Below are positions 43,865-52,530 of a DNA stretch of 64,000 bases, piece by piece (positions within the stretch are counted from its first letter, which is position 1; every line of letters starts with the position of its first letter). The stretch covers positions 14,929 through 78,928 of the forward strand of contig CBINDO010000002.1 of NCBI GenBank assembly GCA_966249405.1. Reading direction: 5' to 3'. Origin of the DNA: SZUA-265 sp966249405. GTDB lineage: Bacteria > Myxococcota_A > Polyangia > Polyangiales > Polyangiaceae. The notes beneath the pieces were generated by a model. It was given only the letters and a program-made list of their open reading frames with translations. It searched no databases and was not told the DNA's origin. The position numbers and the translations under genes were made by a program.

Positions 43865-46393
43865 TTACTCCACGAGCATCCTCTGGATGCTCGTGGGTTC
43901 TCTATAGGTGTTGAGTTTGGCGACGAGCGCTTCGCGGGAGCTCCACGGCAAGACGTTCCCGCGCGGGGTGGCGTATTCCAAGTACAGATTTTCGTCCGTC
44001 GAGATCCAGTCCGAGAGCGGCTCTCGAGCGTCGGCGGCGACCTGGGCGAGGAAGCGATCGAGGCCGGCGTCTACGAGCACCACGTCATCGAGTAGGCCCT
44101 CGAGCGGGCGGTCGAAGGGTAACATTCCCCGCAGGTTCGCGCGGGCTTGGAGCCCTTGGAGGCGTTGCCTGGACGCGCGCAGCGGAGCGCGTGACGCGAC
44201 CAGGATTCCTTGGCCGCCGCCGTAAAATAACGCCACGTGCTCGAAGTTCTTGCGCAACGTGTTTACGATGGTCGCAAAGTCTTTCTCGCGCATGTGGTGC
44301 AGTTGCACCCATTGCTGAAAGACACCTTTGGGGGTCAATCGGTCCAAGACTAGTTGGTAGAACTCGTGGCTGTAGAGGCTGGCTGCGCCAGCGAACCAGA
44401 CACTCGAGAGTTCGAGCCCGATGAGATCGTACTTGCGGTCACTGACGAGCAAAAAGTTGCGGCCGTCGGCGAGGTTCAGGCGAACCCGTGGATCGTCGAG
44501 GACGCCGCGGTTCGCGCCAGCGAAGTACTTTCGCGCCGCCTCGACGATGGCGGGTGAGATTTCGGCGACATCGATCGCCTTCCACGGGTACGTTGCCAAC
44601 GTTCCCAAAGTCGTGCCCGTGCCGAGCCCTATCACGAGCGCGGCTTCGAAATCCGAGACGAAGATTGACGGATAGTGCGCAAAGAAGCGCTGGGCATTCA
44701 TCTCCCAGCCGTTGTTGCCCTGGAACTTGCCGTTCGTGTAGAGCGTGTAGACGCCGCCCGACTCCCCTACCGTCGTGACACCGCCGTGGACGTCTTCGCG
44801 GACGCTCAGCAGCCCCGACACGGCTTGGTGAGACTCGAAGTACACGTTGGCGCCGCTCGTCAAGTCGACCAGGCTCCAGCGCGGACTGACGACCCAAAGC
44901 AGCGCCGCCGCGGCGACGCCACCAAACGTCCAACGACGCATGTTCGGAGTCGTCCACGTCCAGGTAACGAACGCGGAGAACCCGAAGCCAAGCCCGATCG
45001 CCGCTAACGAAGCTCGCGAGCCCAGAAGCGGCAGCACCACGTAACCCATCGCCAAGGAGCCTGCCACGGCCCCCAACGTGTTGAGCGCCGTCAGCTTGCC
45101 AACCCAACTGCCGACGCCTGCATAGTCCGTGACGCGTGAGAGCAGGAGCGGGAAGGTCAAGCCCATCAAGCTCGTGGGGACCAGCAACACGACGAACGCG
45201 GTCGCGCCACGCACGAACTCGCGCCCCTCGAAGGTAGTGAACAAGCGCCCGCTCCCCAGAAACAGCTGAGGCAGGTCGTCCCATACCGGCAGGGTGACGA
45301 GCACGCCGAGCGCTGTCGCGGCCAACCCGAGCCCGAGCGCGCCAGCTCCGAAGCGACGTTCGGCCACCGGCGACAAACGGGCGCCGAAGAACAACGCGCT
45401 CAGGAACGCCGCGAGGATCAATCCGAACGCGTAGGCGCTGTTGCCGATAATCAAAGACAGCAAGTGAGTAAACACCACCTCCGCCGCGAGCACCAACGCC
45501 CCAGACATGAACGCCAACGTCCCGAGGCGCCAAGCACCTTCGGGGACACGCGGCGGCACGTCGAGAGTTTCCGCCGCCGCCAACGCCGGGGTCGCTCGAG
45601 TCTCTAGTGCGGCCGCGCCTGGGCGCGTCGCGTGCTCCCGATGTGACGAGCCGACGACGAAGTCGCGTCCTCGATGAACGGCGATCACACCGACGAGTGC
45701 ACTGGCGGCGGCGGACGCAAACAGCGTACCGTCGATGCCCAACGTCGGGGCAATCCAATATGCGGTCAGCAGAGCGCCGCTCGCCCCACCAAACGTGTTG
45801 GCGGCGTAAAGGGCCGTGAGTTGCCGCGCTTTGGGACGCCCCGCCTCAATCTGTGGGTCGTCGGTCGCCACCTGGCTCGCATCGAGCGCGCGCGAGAGAA
45901 AAGGCAGCGTCGCTCCCATCGCCGTCGTGGGGACGACCACCAGCGCCAAGGCGGTAACCCAGCGCAGCGCCGTAAGCAGCATGAACGAATCGGGCGCGTG
46001 ACGAGCCAGGTCTGCGTACAACGGTGTCAGGGCACGAAACCCGAATGGTCCCGCGACCACGGCGAGCGCGACCACGAGCTCGAGCACGCCGTACGCGACG
46101 AGCGGACGCCGCACGCGTGACGACCATTTGCCGCCGAGGTGTGCACCTAATGCCAGCCCGGTCATGAAAGCCGCGAGTACGGCGCTCACGGCGTGGGCCG
46201 TCGCGCCGACGATGTAACCCAAATACTTGGAGAAGCACAGCTGGTCGACCAAGCCCGTTGCACCGGAAACCACGAACAACCCCAACAACAGTCCGAAGGG
46301 TAACCGCGCACGCGCTGCCCTGGTGACGGCGTTTGGCTCGGCGTAGTCTCGGGGCACGCTCAGATCGGCGGGGGCGGTCATCGGCCGCACCAT
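43865..46393 (-). CDS. Membrane-integrated spermidine-synthase-like protein
   Basis: 842 residues from ATG 46393 (ATG 46381 also possible). Two blocks of membrane helices surround a soluble loop. A C-terminal aminopropyltransferase-like Rossmann domain follows: GGVTTVGESGGVYTLYTNGK, ALVIGLGTGTTLGTLATYPW, VAEISPAIVEAARKYF, DPRVRLNLADGRNFL. Where true spermidine synthases have DxxDP, this protein has GLELSSVWFAG, so the catalytic Asp is missing. Large membrane SpeE-like proteins are common in delta-type bacteria and their reaction is unknown. The last codons form a 12-bp hairpin. Confidence 0.85.
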   Translation of the reverse strand: MVRPMTAPADLSVPRDYAEPNAVTRAARARLPFGLLLGLFVVSGATGLVDQLCFSKYLGYIVGATAHAVSAVLAAFMTGLALGAHLGGKWSSRVRRPLVAYGVLELVVALAVVAGPFGFRALTPLYADLARHAPDSFMLLTALRWVTALALVVVPTTAMGATLPFLSRALDASQVATDDPQIEAGRPKARQLTALYAANTFGGASGALLTAYWIAPTLGIDGTLFASAAASALVGVIAVHRGRDFVVGSSHREHATRPGAAALETRATPALAAAETLDVPPRVPEGAWRLGTLAFMSGALVLAAEVVFTHLLSLIIGNSAYAFGLILAAFLSALFFGARLSPVAERRFGAGALGLGLAATALGVLVTLPVWDDLPQLFLGSGRLFTTFEGREFVRGATAFVVLLVPTSLMGLTFPLLLSRVTDYAGVGSWVGKLTALNTLGAVAGSLAMGYVVLPLLGSRASLAAIGLGFGFSAFVTWTWTTPNMRRWTFGGVAAAALLWVVSPRWSLVDLTSGANVYFESHQAVSGLLSVREDVHGGVTTVGESGGVYTLYTNGKFQGNNGWEMNAQRFFAHYPSIFVSDFEAALVIGLGTGTTLGTLATYPWKAIDVAEISPAIVEAARKYFAGANRGVLDDPRVRLNLADGRNFLLVSDRKYDLIGLELSSVWFAGAASLYSHEFYQLVLDRLTPKGVFQQWVQLHHMREKDFATIVNTLRKNFEHVALFYGGGQGILVASRAPLRASRQRLQGLQARANLRGMLPFDRPLEGLLDDVVLVDAGLDRFLAQVAADAREPLSDWISTDENLYLEYATPRGNVLPWSSREALVAKLNTYREPTSIQRMLVE
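43870..43896 (-). terminator. 12-bp hairpin inside the last codons of the spermidine-synthase-like gene
   Basis: CCACGAGCATCC-TCT-GGATGCTCGTGG, perfect 12-bp stem with a 3-nt loop, encoding the final residues TSIQRMLVE. No T-run follows. A 3'-end structure embedded in coding sequence. Confidence 0.55.
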
Positions 46394-46669
46394 ACGATCT
46401 TGGTGAGTGCGGGTGAAAGAGATCGACGCAACGAGGTCGACCTGGCGGACGCGCGACCAGCTACGGTGTTCTCGCGTCGACCCGGCGGAGCGAATGCCGT
46501 CGGGTTCGACCAAACCCGTGAGACACTGCCGCGCCGTCACGAACCCCGGCAGTGGAGACCGCGACGCAGGCCGGGTTCGAGTGGTCGGTCGTCTGTTCGA
46601 GGCGGTCCAAGCGGAGTTTCGCGCCTGGGGTCTGGCGGAGCGAGCAACTTGCCCACACACTGCGCAGTC

Positions 46670-48046
46670 ATGTCCTCGTACGAAGTTCCGGTTCCGGGTG
46701 TTGGGCTGTCGTTGATCGTCGGGCCCAATGGCAGCGGAAAGTCGACGGCGGCGCGGCGTCTCGTGGACCGCGTGGCGGGCGCGGAGTTGCTTTCGGCCGA
46801 GTCGCAGCAGGCGTTCTACGAAGATCAGCTCGCGCGCGACGAGTCCAACTTCAACCAAGGCGTGGACACCAGCGTTACGTTGGGGCAGCTCGTAGGCGAC
46901 GCGGCGCGGGGGCATGCGTTGGTCGGCGCGTTGCGGCTCGACACGGTATGGGACAGAGGTTATCGATTGCTCTCCACGGGGGAGGGGCGCAAGGTGTTGC
47001 TACTGCGCGCCGTGCTTCGGCAGCCTGCGTTGCTGGTTTTGGATGAACCGTTCGATGGCCTCGACGTCGCCTCCCGGCAAGAACTCGCTCGGGCGATCGA
47101 AGTGGTGGCGGAGCGAATTCCGGTCGTCGTGGTCGGGGCGCTACGTGCCGAGCAATTGCCGTTCGAGTCGCGACGCGTGATCGGTGTGACGGTGTTCGAG
47201 CAGCGCCGAGTCGTCTTCACCGGAGGTGTAGAGGCCTGGCGAGTCCGCACCGAGGCGACGCGTGACCGCCACCGGCCGCCGCCCGTGGAGCTCGGTAGCT
47301 TCTACGAAGCGCCGGACCCGAACGTGCCGCTCATCGAGCTACGTCAGGGGCGCGTGGCTTACGGCGAACACGTGGTCTTCGAGGGGCTCGACCTGACCGT
47401 GAAGGTCGGGCAACACACGCTGATCGAGGGGCCCAATGGTTCGGGGAAGTCGACCTTGCTCGAAATGTTCACGGGTGACCATCCACAGGCCTATAGCAAC
47501 GACTTGCACCTGTTCGGGCGGCGTCGCGGCTCGGGTGAGACGGTTTGGGACATCAAGAGGAACGTCGGCATCGTGTCGGGGCAGCTCCACCGCAACTACC
47601 GAGTTGGGGGCAGTGTCGAGGACGTCTTGGTCAGCGGATTGTTCGACAGTATCGGCGTCTACCAAGTGGTCGAACCGAGCCATCGAATGCGGGCGCGGGC
47701 GTGGCTCGAGTGGCTCGACATCGACGCCGGGCTCGACGCGGCGTTCCGCGAGCTCTCATTTGGACAGCAGCGGCTCGTGCTGATCGCACGCGCCGCCATC
47801 AAGGTGCCGCCGCTGCTCGTGCTCGACGAGCCGACGTCGGGGCTCGATCCAGACAACCGGCAGCGGGTGCTCGACCTCGTCGAGTCGTTGTGCAGCCAGC
47901 AGCGGAGTACGGTGTTGATGGTGACGCATCGCGACGACGAACGCGCGTTCTGGGACGCTCGCATTGGCGGCGCGCGGCTCGTGTTGGGGCCTGCGCGCTG
48001 GACGCCGTCGAATGGTGCCCCAGAACCCGAGGTCCACCGTCGGTGA
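46670..48046 (+). CDS. ModF-like protein with two ABC ATPase domains
   Basis: 458 residues from ATG 46670. Two ABC nucleotide-binding domains in one chain with no membrane part. NBD1 has GPNGSGKST, the degenerate signature LSTGEGRK and LLVLDEPFDGLDVASRQ. NBD2 has GPNGSGKSTLL, LSFGQQR and LLVLDEPTSGLD. Order and motifs match ModF (formerly PhrA), a soluble twin ATPase of unclear function often near molybdate genes. No molybdate gene is present here. The frame extends upstream of 46670 without conserved sequence. Confidence 0.85.
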   Translation: MSSYEVPVPGVGLSLIVGPNGSGKSTAARRLVDRVAGAELLSAESQQAFYEDQLARDESNFNQGVDTSVTLGQLVGDAARGHALVGALRLDTVWDRGYRLLSTGEGRKVLLLRAVLRQPALLVLDEPFDGLDVASRQELARAIEVVAERIPVVVVGALRAEQLPFESRRVIGVTVFEQRRVVFTGGVEAWRVRTEATRDRHRPPPVELGSFYEAPDPNVPLIELRQGRVAYGEHVVFEGLDLTVKVGQHTLIEGPNGSGKSTLLEMFTGDHPQAYSNDLHLFGRRRGSGETVWDIKRNVGIVSGQLHRNYRVGGSVEDVLVSGLFDSIGVYQVVEPSHRMRARAWLEWLDIDAGLDAAFRELSFGQQRLVLIARAAIKVPPLLVLDEPTSGLDPDNRQRVLDLVESLCSQQRSTVLMVTHRDDERAFWDARIGGARLVLGPARWTPSNGAPEPEVHRR

Positions 48047-48162
48047 GACGCGTAAACTCGAGCGGGACGCGCCCCTGGGTGCCATGACGTGGGCGTCGGA
48101 TGGTGGAACACCGTCTTGTGTCCGAGGCGGCCGCTGCTCTTGGGGTGACGGTCGGTATGCAG

Positions 48163-48195
48163 AAAAGGGGGGCCGCTCGGAACGAGCGGCCCCCC
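48163..48195 (-). terminator. Strong intrinsic terminator of the lectin lipoprotein gene
   Basis: Perfect 13-bp stem GGGGGGCCGCTCG/CGAGCGGCCCCCC with a 3-nt loop, followed on the minus strand by TTTT. It lies about 30 bp beyond the stop at 48224 and could also stop plus-strand transcripts from the ModF-like gene. Confidence 0.88.
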
Positions 48196-48223
48196 AGCTA
48201 TCGACTCACAAAAGGACGGGAAC

Positions 48224-49510
48224 TTACCTGCAAACAAACATGCGCGCGTTGAACGAAGAACGTTCGAGCGTTCCATAGACGCCGCTGACCATGCAGCACG
48301 AACCGGCAATATTGGTCTGGGAGTAGACCGTCGATCCGGAGTAGCAGGCACCGCTGGCAGCCGACGAACCGCCGTCGACTACTGTCCCCATGGGGTCAAT
48401 ACTCACTTCGGTGGCGGTAGACTGGAACATGAGGTAGCCGTTCTCACCCTGACCAAACAACTTCAACTGATCGAAGAGTTTGGCGGGGCTGGTTCCCGGA
48501 GAACTCGTGCCCGAGACGATGCCGGGGGCAGAGAACGTTTGGTTCGCGCCACCGGAGCAAGAGTACAGCTGGATGTTGGCTACGTTCGCGGTGCTGTTGC
48601 CTGACACGTCGACGCATTTGCCGCTTTTGACGTTCTTGAGCTCGTACCTGCCAGAGCCCTTGTTGTTGAGATTGAACGTCTGAGAATCGTTGGCGCCGCA
48701 CGTTCGCTGCTCGATCAGTGCGGCGTTGGCGGTGGACGCGCCCGCCACGCCGAGGCACTTGCCCGACATTACGTTGCGGATCCGGTACTGGCTATTGCCG
48801 ACGGAGTCCAAGGCGAACTCTTGGTTGCCGCCACCCCAACAATCGTATTGTTGCACACGGCCGCCGTCGGCCATCGTGCCCGCTGCGATGTCGATGCAAC
48901 GATTGCTGTGAGCTGCCTTCAGCTCCGTGCTTCCCGAGAGTACGGTGCCGCTCGTCGTTCCGCCGCCGACCCTGAAGTGGTAGCGCAGGCCGCACACATC
49001 GTTCGATACGCGCGCCAAGGTCAACGTATGGTTCGGAACCGGGGTGGAGTTGTTGAAGGTCTTCTGCCGGTCCAAGTACGAGACCAGCAGATTCCGAAGC
49101 AGGGTCGGGTCGTGACGAGGCACGTACGCCGACGCTAGATCTTGCATTTGGAGGATGGCTTGCGTGTTGGGGCATCCGTAGCTACCGCAGCGCGCCAAAC
49201 CGGTGGAGCTCAGCCGCACGCTGCTGTCGGAGGTCTGGAGCGTGAAGTCCGCCGGGTGCCAGCGACCCAACTCATTGGCTGCGGCCACGGCGAGGCCCGA
49301 CAGGTATCGCCAATGGTCGTATTGGTGATCGTCGCACGCCGTGATCTCTTGTCCGAGGGCATCGAATGCCGGCTCGCCTGCCGACTCTTCCGACGCACCA
49401 TCATAGCTGCTTCGTTCTGATACATCGAAGCCTTCGGCGCCGCTGCACGCCGTAACCCATGCCCCCAGTGACAGCGCCACTAGGTTGGAAGCGGTGGACC
49501 ACATCTTCAT
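48224..49510 (-). CDS. Lipoprotein with ricin-type beta-trefoil lectin domain
   Basis: 428 residues; ATG 49510, or ATG 49504 which is better spaced from GGAAAG. The signal peptide ends WVTAC. An N-terminal domain of about 170 residues is not recognised. A ricin-type trefoil follows: three units, each with a Cys pair and QxF motif (GGNQEFAL, NDSQTFNL, GANQTFSA), and SNRCIDIA, SGKCLGVAG and SGKCVDVSG at the sugar-binding positions. The C-terminal 90 residues are Gly/Ser-rich with a Cys-Cys pair. Probably a surface protein that binds galactose- or xylose-containing glycans. Confidence 0.85.
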   Translation of the reverse strand: MKMWSTASNLVALSLGAWVTACSGAEGFDVSERSSYDGASEESAGEPAFDALGQEITACDDHQYDHWRYLSGLAVAAANELGRWHPADFTLQTSDSSVRLSSTGLARCGSYGCPNTQAILQMQDLASAYVPRHDPTLLRNLLVSYLDRQKTFNNSTPVPNHTLTLARVSNDVCGLRYHFRVGGGTTSGTVLSGSTELKAAHSNRCIDIAAGTMADGGRVQQYDCWGGGNQEFALDSVGNSQYRIRNVMSGKCLGVAGASTANAALIEQRTCGANDSQTFNLNNKGSGRYELKNVKSGKCVDVSGNSTANVANIQLYSCSGGANQTFSAPGIVSGTSSPGTSPAKLFDQLKLFGQGENGYLMFQSTATEVSIDPMGTVVDGGSSAASGACYSGSTVYSQTNIAGSCCMVSGVYGTLERSSFNARMFVCR

Positions 49511-49917
49511 ACTTTCCAGCTAACCTTTCGTTTGGAATGTCAACGTTTGGTGAAAGGTGTTGACTCACTGAGGATGACCCAAGTGTTATTCCGTGTCGGA
49601 AACTTCTGCGCGGTCCGCTGCCTTTTATGCATGGAAGTCTTGCACGCGTGTCACGTCAGGGCGGCACCCATCGCGGAAGGAGCACTCCGAGCACCTCGGG
49701 AGTGACGAGGTGTTTCGCCTCGGTATGCGCCCAACCTCATCTGGCTCGGTTCACGTCAATTGCCGGGCGCCCAGAGCCGCGACCCCGACGCCGACTGCAG
49801 CGGCGGCAATGCCGGGGATCGCGCCGCAGGCCGGGTTGGAGGGCCAATGAGACGAGCGCCCGTCTGACGGACGCGGTGGGCCGAGCCGTGCCCCGTAGAC
49901 GCGAAGTTGCGGTACGC
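49511..49917. other. 407-bp intergenic region
   Basis: The part next to the lectin gene contains TTGACA on the minus strand about 30 bases before its start, possibly promoter-related but without a clear -10. The rest shows an Ala/Gly-rich open stretch on the minus strand without start or ribosome site. No gene supported. Confidence 0.45.
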
Positions 49918-50529
49918 TCAATCCTTCACGCACTCGTACCAAGCTTCTTGCGTTGGTCCTTGTCCGGCGTAGCCACTCTCGGCGAACTCGCTGCCAAACC
50001 CGGGGACCTTCTCCAGCTTGTTGGACACTGCTTCCAACGTGCCCTCTCCGCGCATGCGATAAGCAGCAAGCACTACCAGATGCCGATTGAGACAGAACAC
50101 CGCACGCTCGGCGCGTGGACCGGTGAGCTCTCCTAGCTGCTCGACACAGGTAGTGTGATTCTGCTGGACGTAGTCGAGCAAGTCATCGAATGGCGTCTCG
50201 TAGGTCTGCTTGACGAACATGCTCGTCAGCTGAGAAAGCTGTTCGTTGCCGGAAGAGGTCTTTGCGAGTTCTTGCTCGGTCTCCGTGAGCGAGATGCCCT
50301 TTTGTTTCGATTGGCCAGCCACGAAGACCGCGGTGGAGATGAGAGGGCAAAGCTCCAACCGGGCCAAATCTTGGTCGCTGTAGCTCGGTTCGGCCTGAGG
50401 TGCACCTTTGGCCCAGTTCAACGTGGGTGGGGCGGGGGCGTTCGCCTCTTGGGTAGAGCCACAGGAGGCCAACCCCAAGTAGCAGGTGATTGTTGTCAGA
50501 GAACGAATGAACGAGTGTCGGTAGTGCAT
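49918..50529 (-). CDS. Lipoprotein of unknown function
   Basis: 203 residues from ATG 50529. The signal peptide ends LGLASC, a good lipobox. The mature part is mainly helical with four scattered Cys (ELCPLIS, TTCVEQ, VFCLNRH, WYECVKD), probably two disulfides. No family recognised. The next gene upstream is the frame-broken outer-membrane protein, 97 bp away on the same strand, so co-transcription is possible. Confidence 0.7.
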   Translation of the reverse strand: MHYRHSFIRSLTTITCYLGLASCGSTQEANAPAPPTLNWAKGAPQAEPSYSDQDLARLELCPLISTAVFVAGQSKQKGISLTETEQELAKTSSGNEQLSQLTSMFVKQTYETPFDDLLDYVQQNHTTCVEQLGELTGPRAERAVFCLNRHLVVLAAYRMRGEGTLEAVSNKLEKVPGFGSEFAESGYAGQGPTQEAWYECVKD

Positions 50530-50626
50530 GTCGATGTTGGTCGAGGCGGGTTAGTCGTATAAACGTTAGCTGAGGCACGGTCCGCATCGGGGGCGAACCT
50601 CGAGCTCGATCCCGGACGGGAGTAGC

Positions 50627-51297
50627 TCAGAAGATGCTGAAACCTAGTTTGGCGGTGATGGCGTAGCGCGCGGCCGCGTCGTCGAAGTAGAGACGGTAGC
50701 CGGCGCCGGCGAGCAGACCCAAGGGGACTTCGTCGTTGAGCAAACCCAGTAGTACACCTGCGTCCAAGAACGTGCCGTCGCCCAGGGTGATGTCTTCGGA
50801 GTCGCAGTCGCCACAATTGGCGATCGATCGACTCGCCCCTTGCCAAGACTTTCCGTACCGAGCGAACAGCCACATTCCGGAATAAGAGCCTGCACCGCCG
50901 TCCCCCCCAAGCGCAGGGTTGGCGTACGTAAGCCGGCAGACAACCCGAGCAGGTTTACGTTGAGCGTGGATTCGGCCGTGCTCTCTTCTCCGACCTGGTT
51001 TACGACACCTTGCTCGAACTCCGCATTGTCCTCGACGAAGACGGTTCCGGCGGTGGCGCCCAGGGAAACCAGGTCGAATATGTCAGCGTTGAGCGTGCTT
51101 CCAAACCCGAAGCCCGAGTCGCCGATCGACTTGGAACGCGTTTGCGGCGTGTCGAGTTTGCCATAACCCAAGTCGATGAGCAGGCCCATCCGGAAAGGGT
51201 GCAGCTCCTGGAAGCCGACGTCCGCGGAGGCAGTGGGTGCCGTTAGGAGCAGGCATGCGGTGGAACTTGAAACAGCGAAGAGCAGCGGAGCTTTCAT
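50627..51297 (-). CDS. Outer-membrane beta-barrel protein interrupted by a G7-tract frameshift
   Basis: ATG 51297 starts a signal peptide (LFAVSSSTACLLLTAPTASA^DV) and a series of amphipathic strands (MGLLIDLGYGKL, SLGATAGTVFVED, LNVNLLGLSAGLRTPTLRLGG). At a run of seven G (50902-50908) the strand pattern moves to another frame: GDGGAGSYSGMWLFARYGKSW, then AGAGYRLYFDDAAARYAITA and a typical barrel end KLGFSIF. One added G restores a continuous 223-residue protein. As read, the product would be truncated and scrambled. Phase variation, recent mutation or a homopolymer read error are the options. Confidence 0.75.
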
Positions 51298-51468
51298 GTG
51301 TCGTAGAGTGGGGGGCAAGCATAACTTGGGTCGCCGGTTGGGGGAACTTTTTTGGAGTGTCTTTACGGCGCGGCGTCTGCAGACGTCACGTGCCTGAAAC
51401 GATGGCTTCGAAGACGCACGGAATCGAGTGTCCTCGTGGGTAGGCACACCTCGGTTCGGAAGCCGCCG

Positions 51469-52428
51469 TCACCATTTGACCGTGTGCCAAGCGAACATTC
51501 CCGCGCACTCACTCGGCGTCGATTGCGCCACGATGGCGCGCACCTCTCGGAAGAAGTCTTTCTGAAGCGCCTTGATGCGCTCGTAATCGGCCAGCGAGAC
51601 GCTGAAGAGGTTGTAACTGAACAGATCACCGTCGCCCGGCGCCGCCACCCGTTGCGCCGAAACCGCCGACCAGTGTGCTCGGAGGCGACGCGCGGTGTCG
51701 CCCGCCATGTCCACGGTGAGCGCGCGATAGAGCGTCGATTTGCCGTCCACGACACGTACCACGCCCGACTCCAAGAGGAGATTCAGGCACTCATCGAGCT
51801 CGGCTTCGGGCAATGGCAGTCGAGCTGCCAAGTACACGGCGTCGGAGTCTCGACAGCGACGATAGTCGTCCGTATCGAGCAACGTGACGACGGCGGCGCA
51901 CCATGGATGTCGCACCACCAGTGTGCGGGCCGTTTCGTTCCGCTTGAAGGCGTCGAAGGCGGTGGGCACGGCTTTGATATCGACGAACTCACTGATGAAC
52001 TCGGGCAAGCGCCGCGTCAGGGCGTGCACCAAATCGAAGAACTCTGGCAATCGCGGCTTGACGGAACCCGACAGCGCGCGCGCCACCTGGTAACGCGACA
52101 ACCCCGACGCGGCCGCGATCTCGCTCGAGCTGCGCGTTCCTCGGAGCGCTCGCAACCACGCGGCCAGCTGCGCGTCATCGATACCGTGCTTGTTTCGTGT
52201 CTCACCAATTCCAGCGGCGCGTGCCGTCTCCTTGTGAAAACGATGAAACGCTCCGTTCACGTCGAGGCCCAGCCGGACTGCGATCGCAAGGCAGCGCGTC
52301 GCGGTGGGCATTCGACGACCGCCCTCCCATTGGGCGGCGACGTTGCTGGCATAGCCAAGTCGCTTGGAAAAGGCCATCTGGGAGCGCTTTCCGCGGAGGG
52401 CACGCACGAACTCTCTGGCGATCTGCAT
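51469..52428 (-). CDS. DUF4423/TIGR02147-like regulator with XRE-type N-terminal helix-turn-helix
   Basis: 319 residues from ATG 52428. The N-terminus (MQIAREFVRALRGKRSQMAFSKRLGYASNVAAQWEGGRR, seen in parts) is an XRE-type helix-turn-helix. The middle carries a second DNA-binding-like motif (SSSEIAAASGLSRYQVARAL). The C-terminal half matches the TIGR02147 pattern with LPEAELDECLNLLLESGVVR and FSVSLADYERIKALQKDFFREVRAIV. Proteins of this group are abundant in Fibrobacter and myxobacteria and are thought to be transcriptional regulators. It is divergent from a lipoprotein gene 102 bp away, its likely target. Confidence 0.8.
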   Translation of the reverse strand: MQIAREFVRALRGKRSQMAFSKRLGYASNVAAQWEGGRRMPTATRCLAIAVRLGLDVNGAFHRFHKETARAAGIGETRNKHGIDDAQLAAWLRALRGTRSSSEIAAASGLSRYQVARALSGSVKPRLPEFFDLVHALTRRLPEFISEFVDIKAVPTAFDAFKRNETARTLVVRHPWCAAVVTLLDTDDYRRCRDSDAVYLAARLPLPEAELDECLNLLLESGVVRVVDGKSTLYRALTVDMAGDTARRLRAHWSAVSAQRVAAPGDGDLFSYNLFSVSLADYERIKALQKDFFREVRAIVAQSTPSECAGMFAWHTVKW

Positions 52429-52530
52429 ACTTCAGTTTTGCACAGCATCGAGCGATGTTGAACCCGAGTTTGATGCGAAACCGACGAAGTATGGCTTGCT
52501 CCGGCGCGTCCAAGGTCTACGCTCTGCAGC

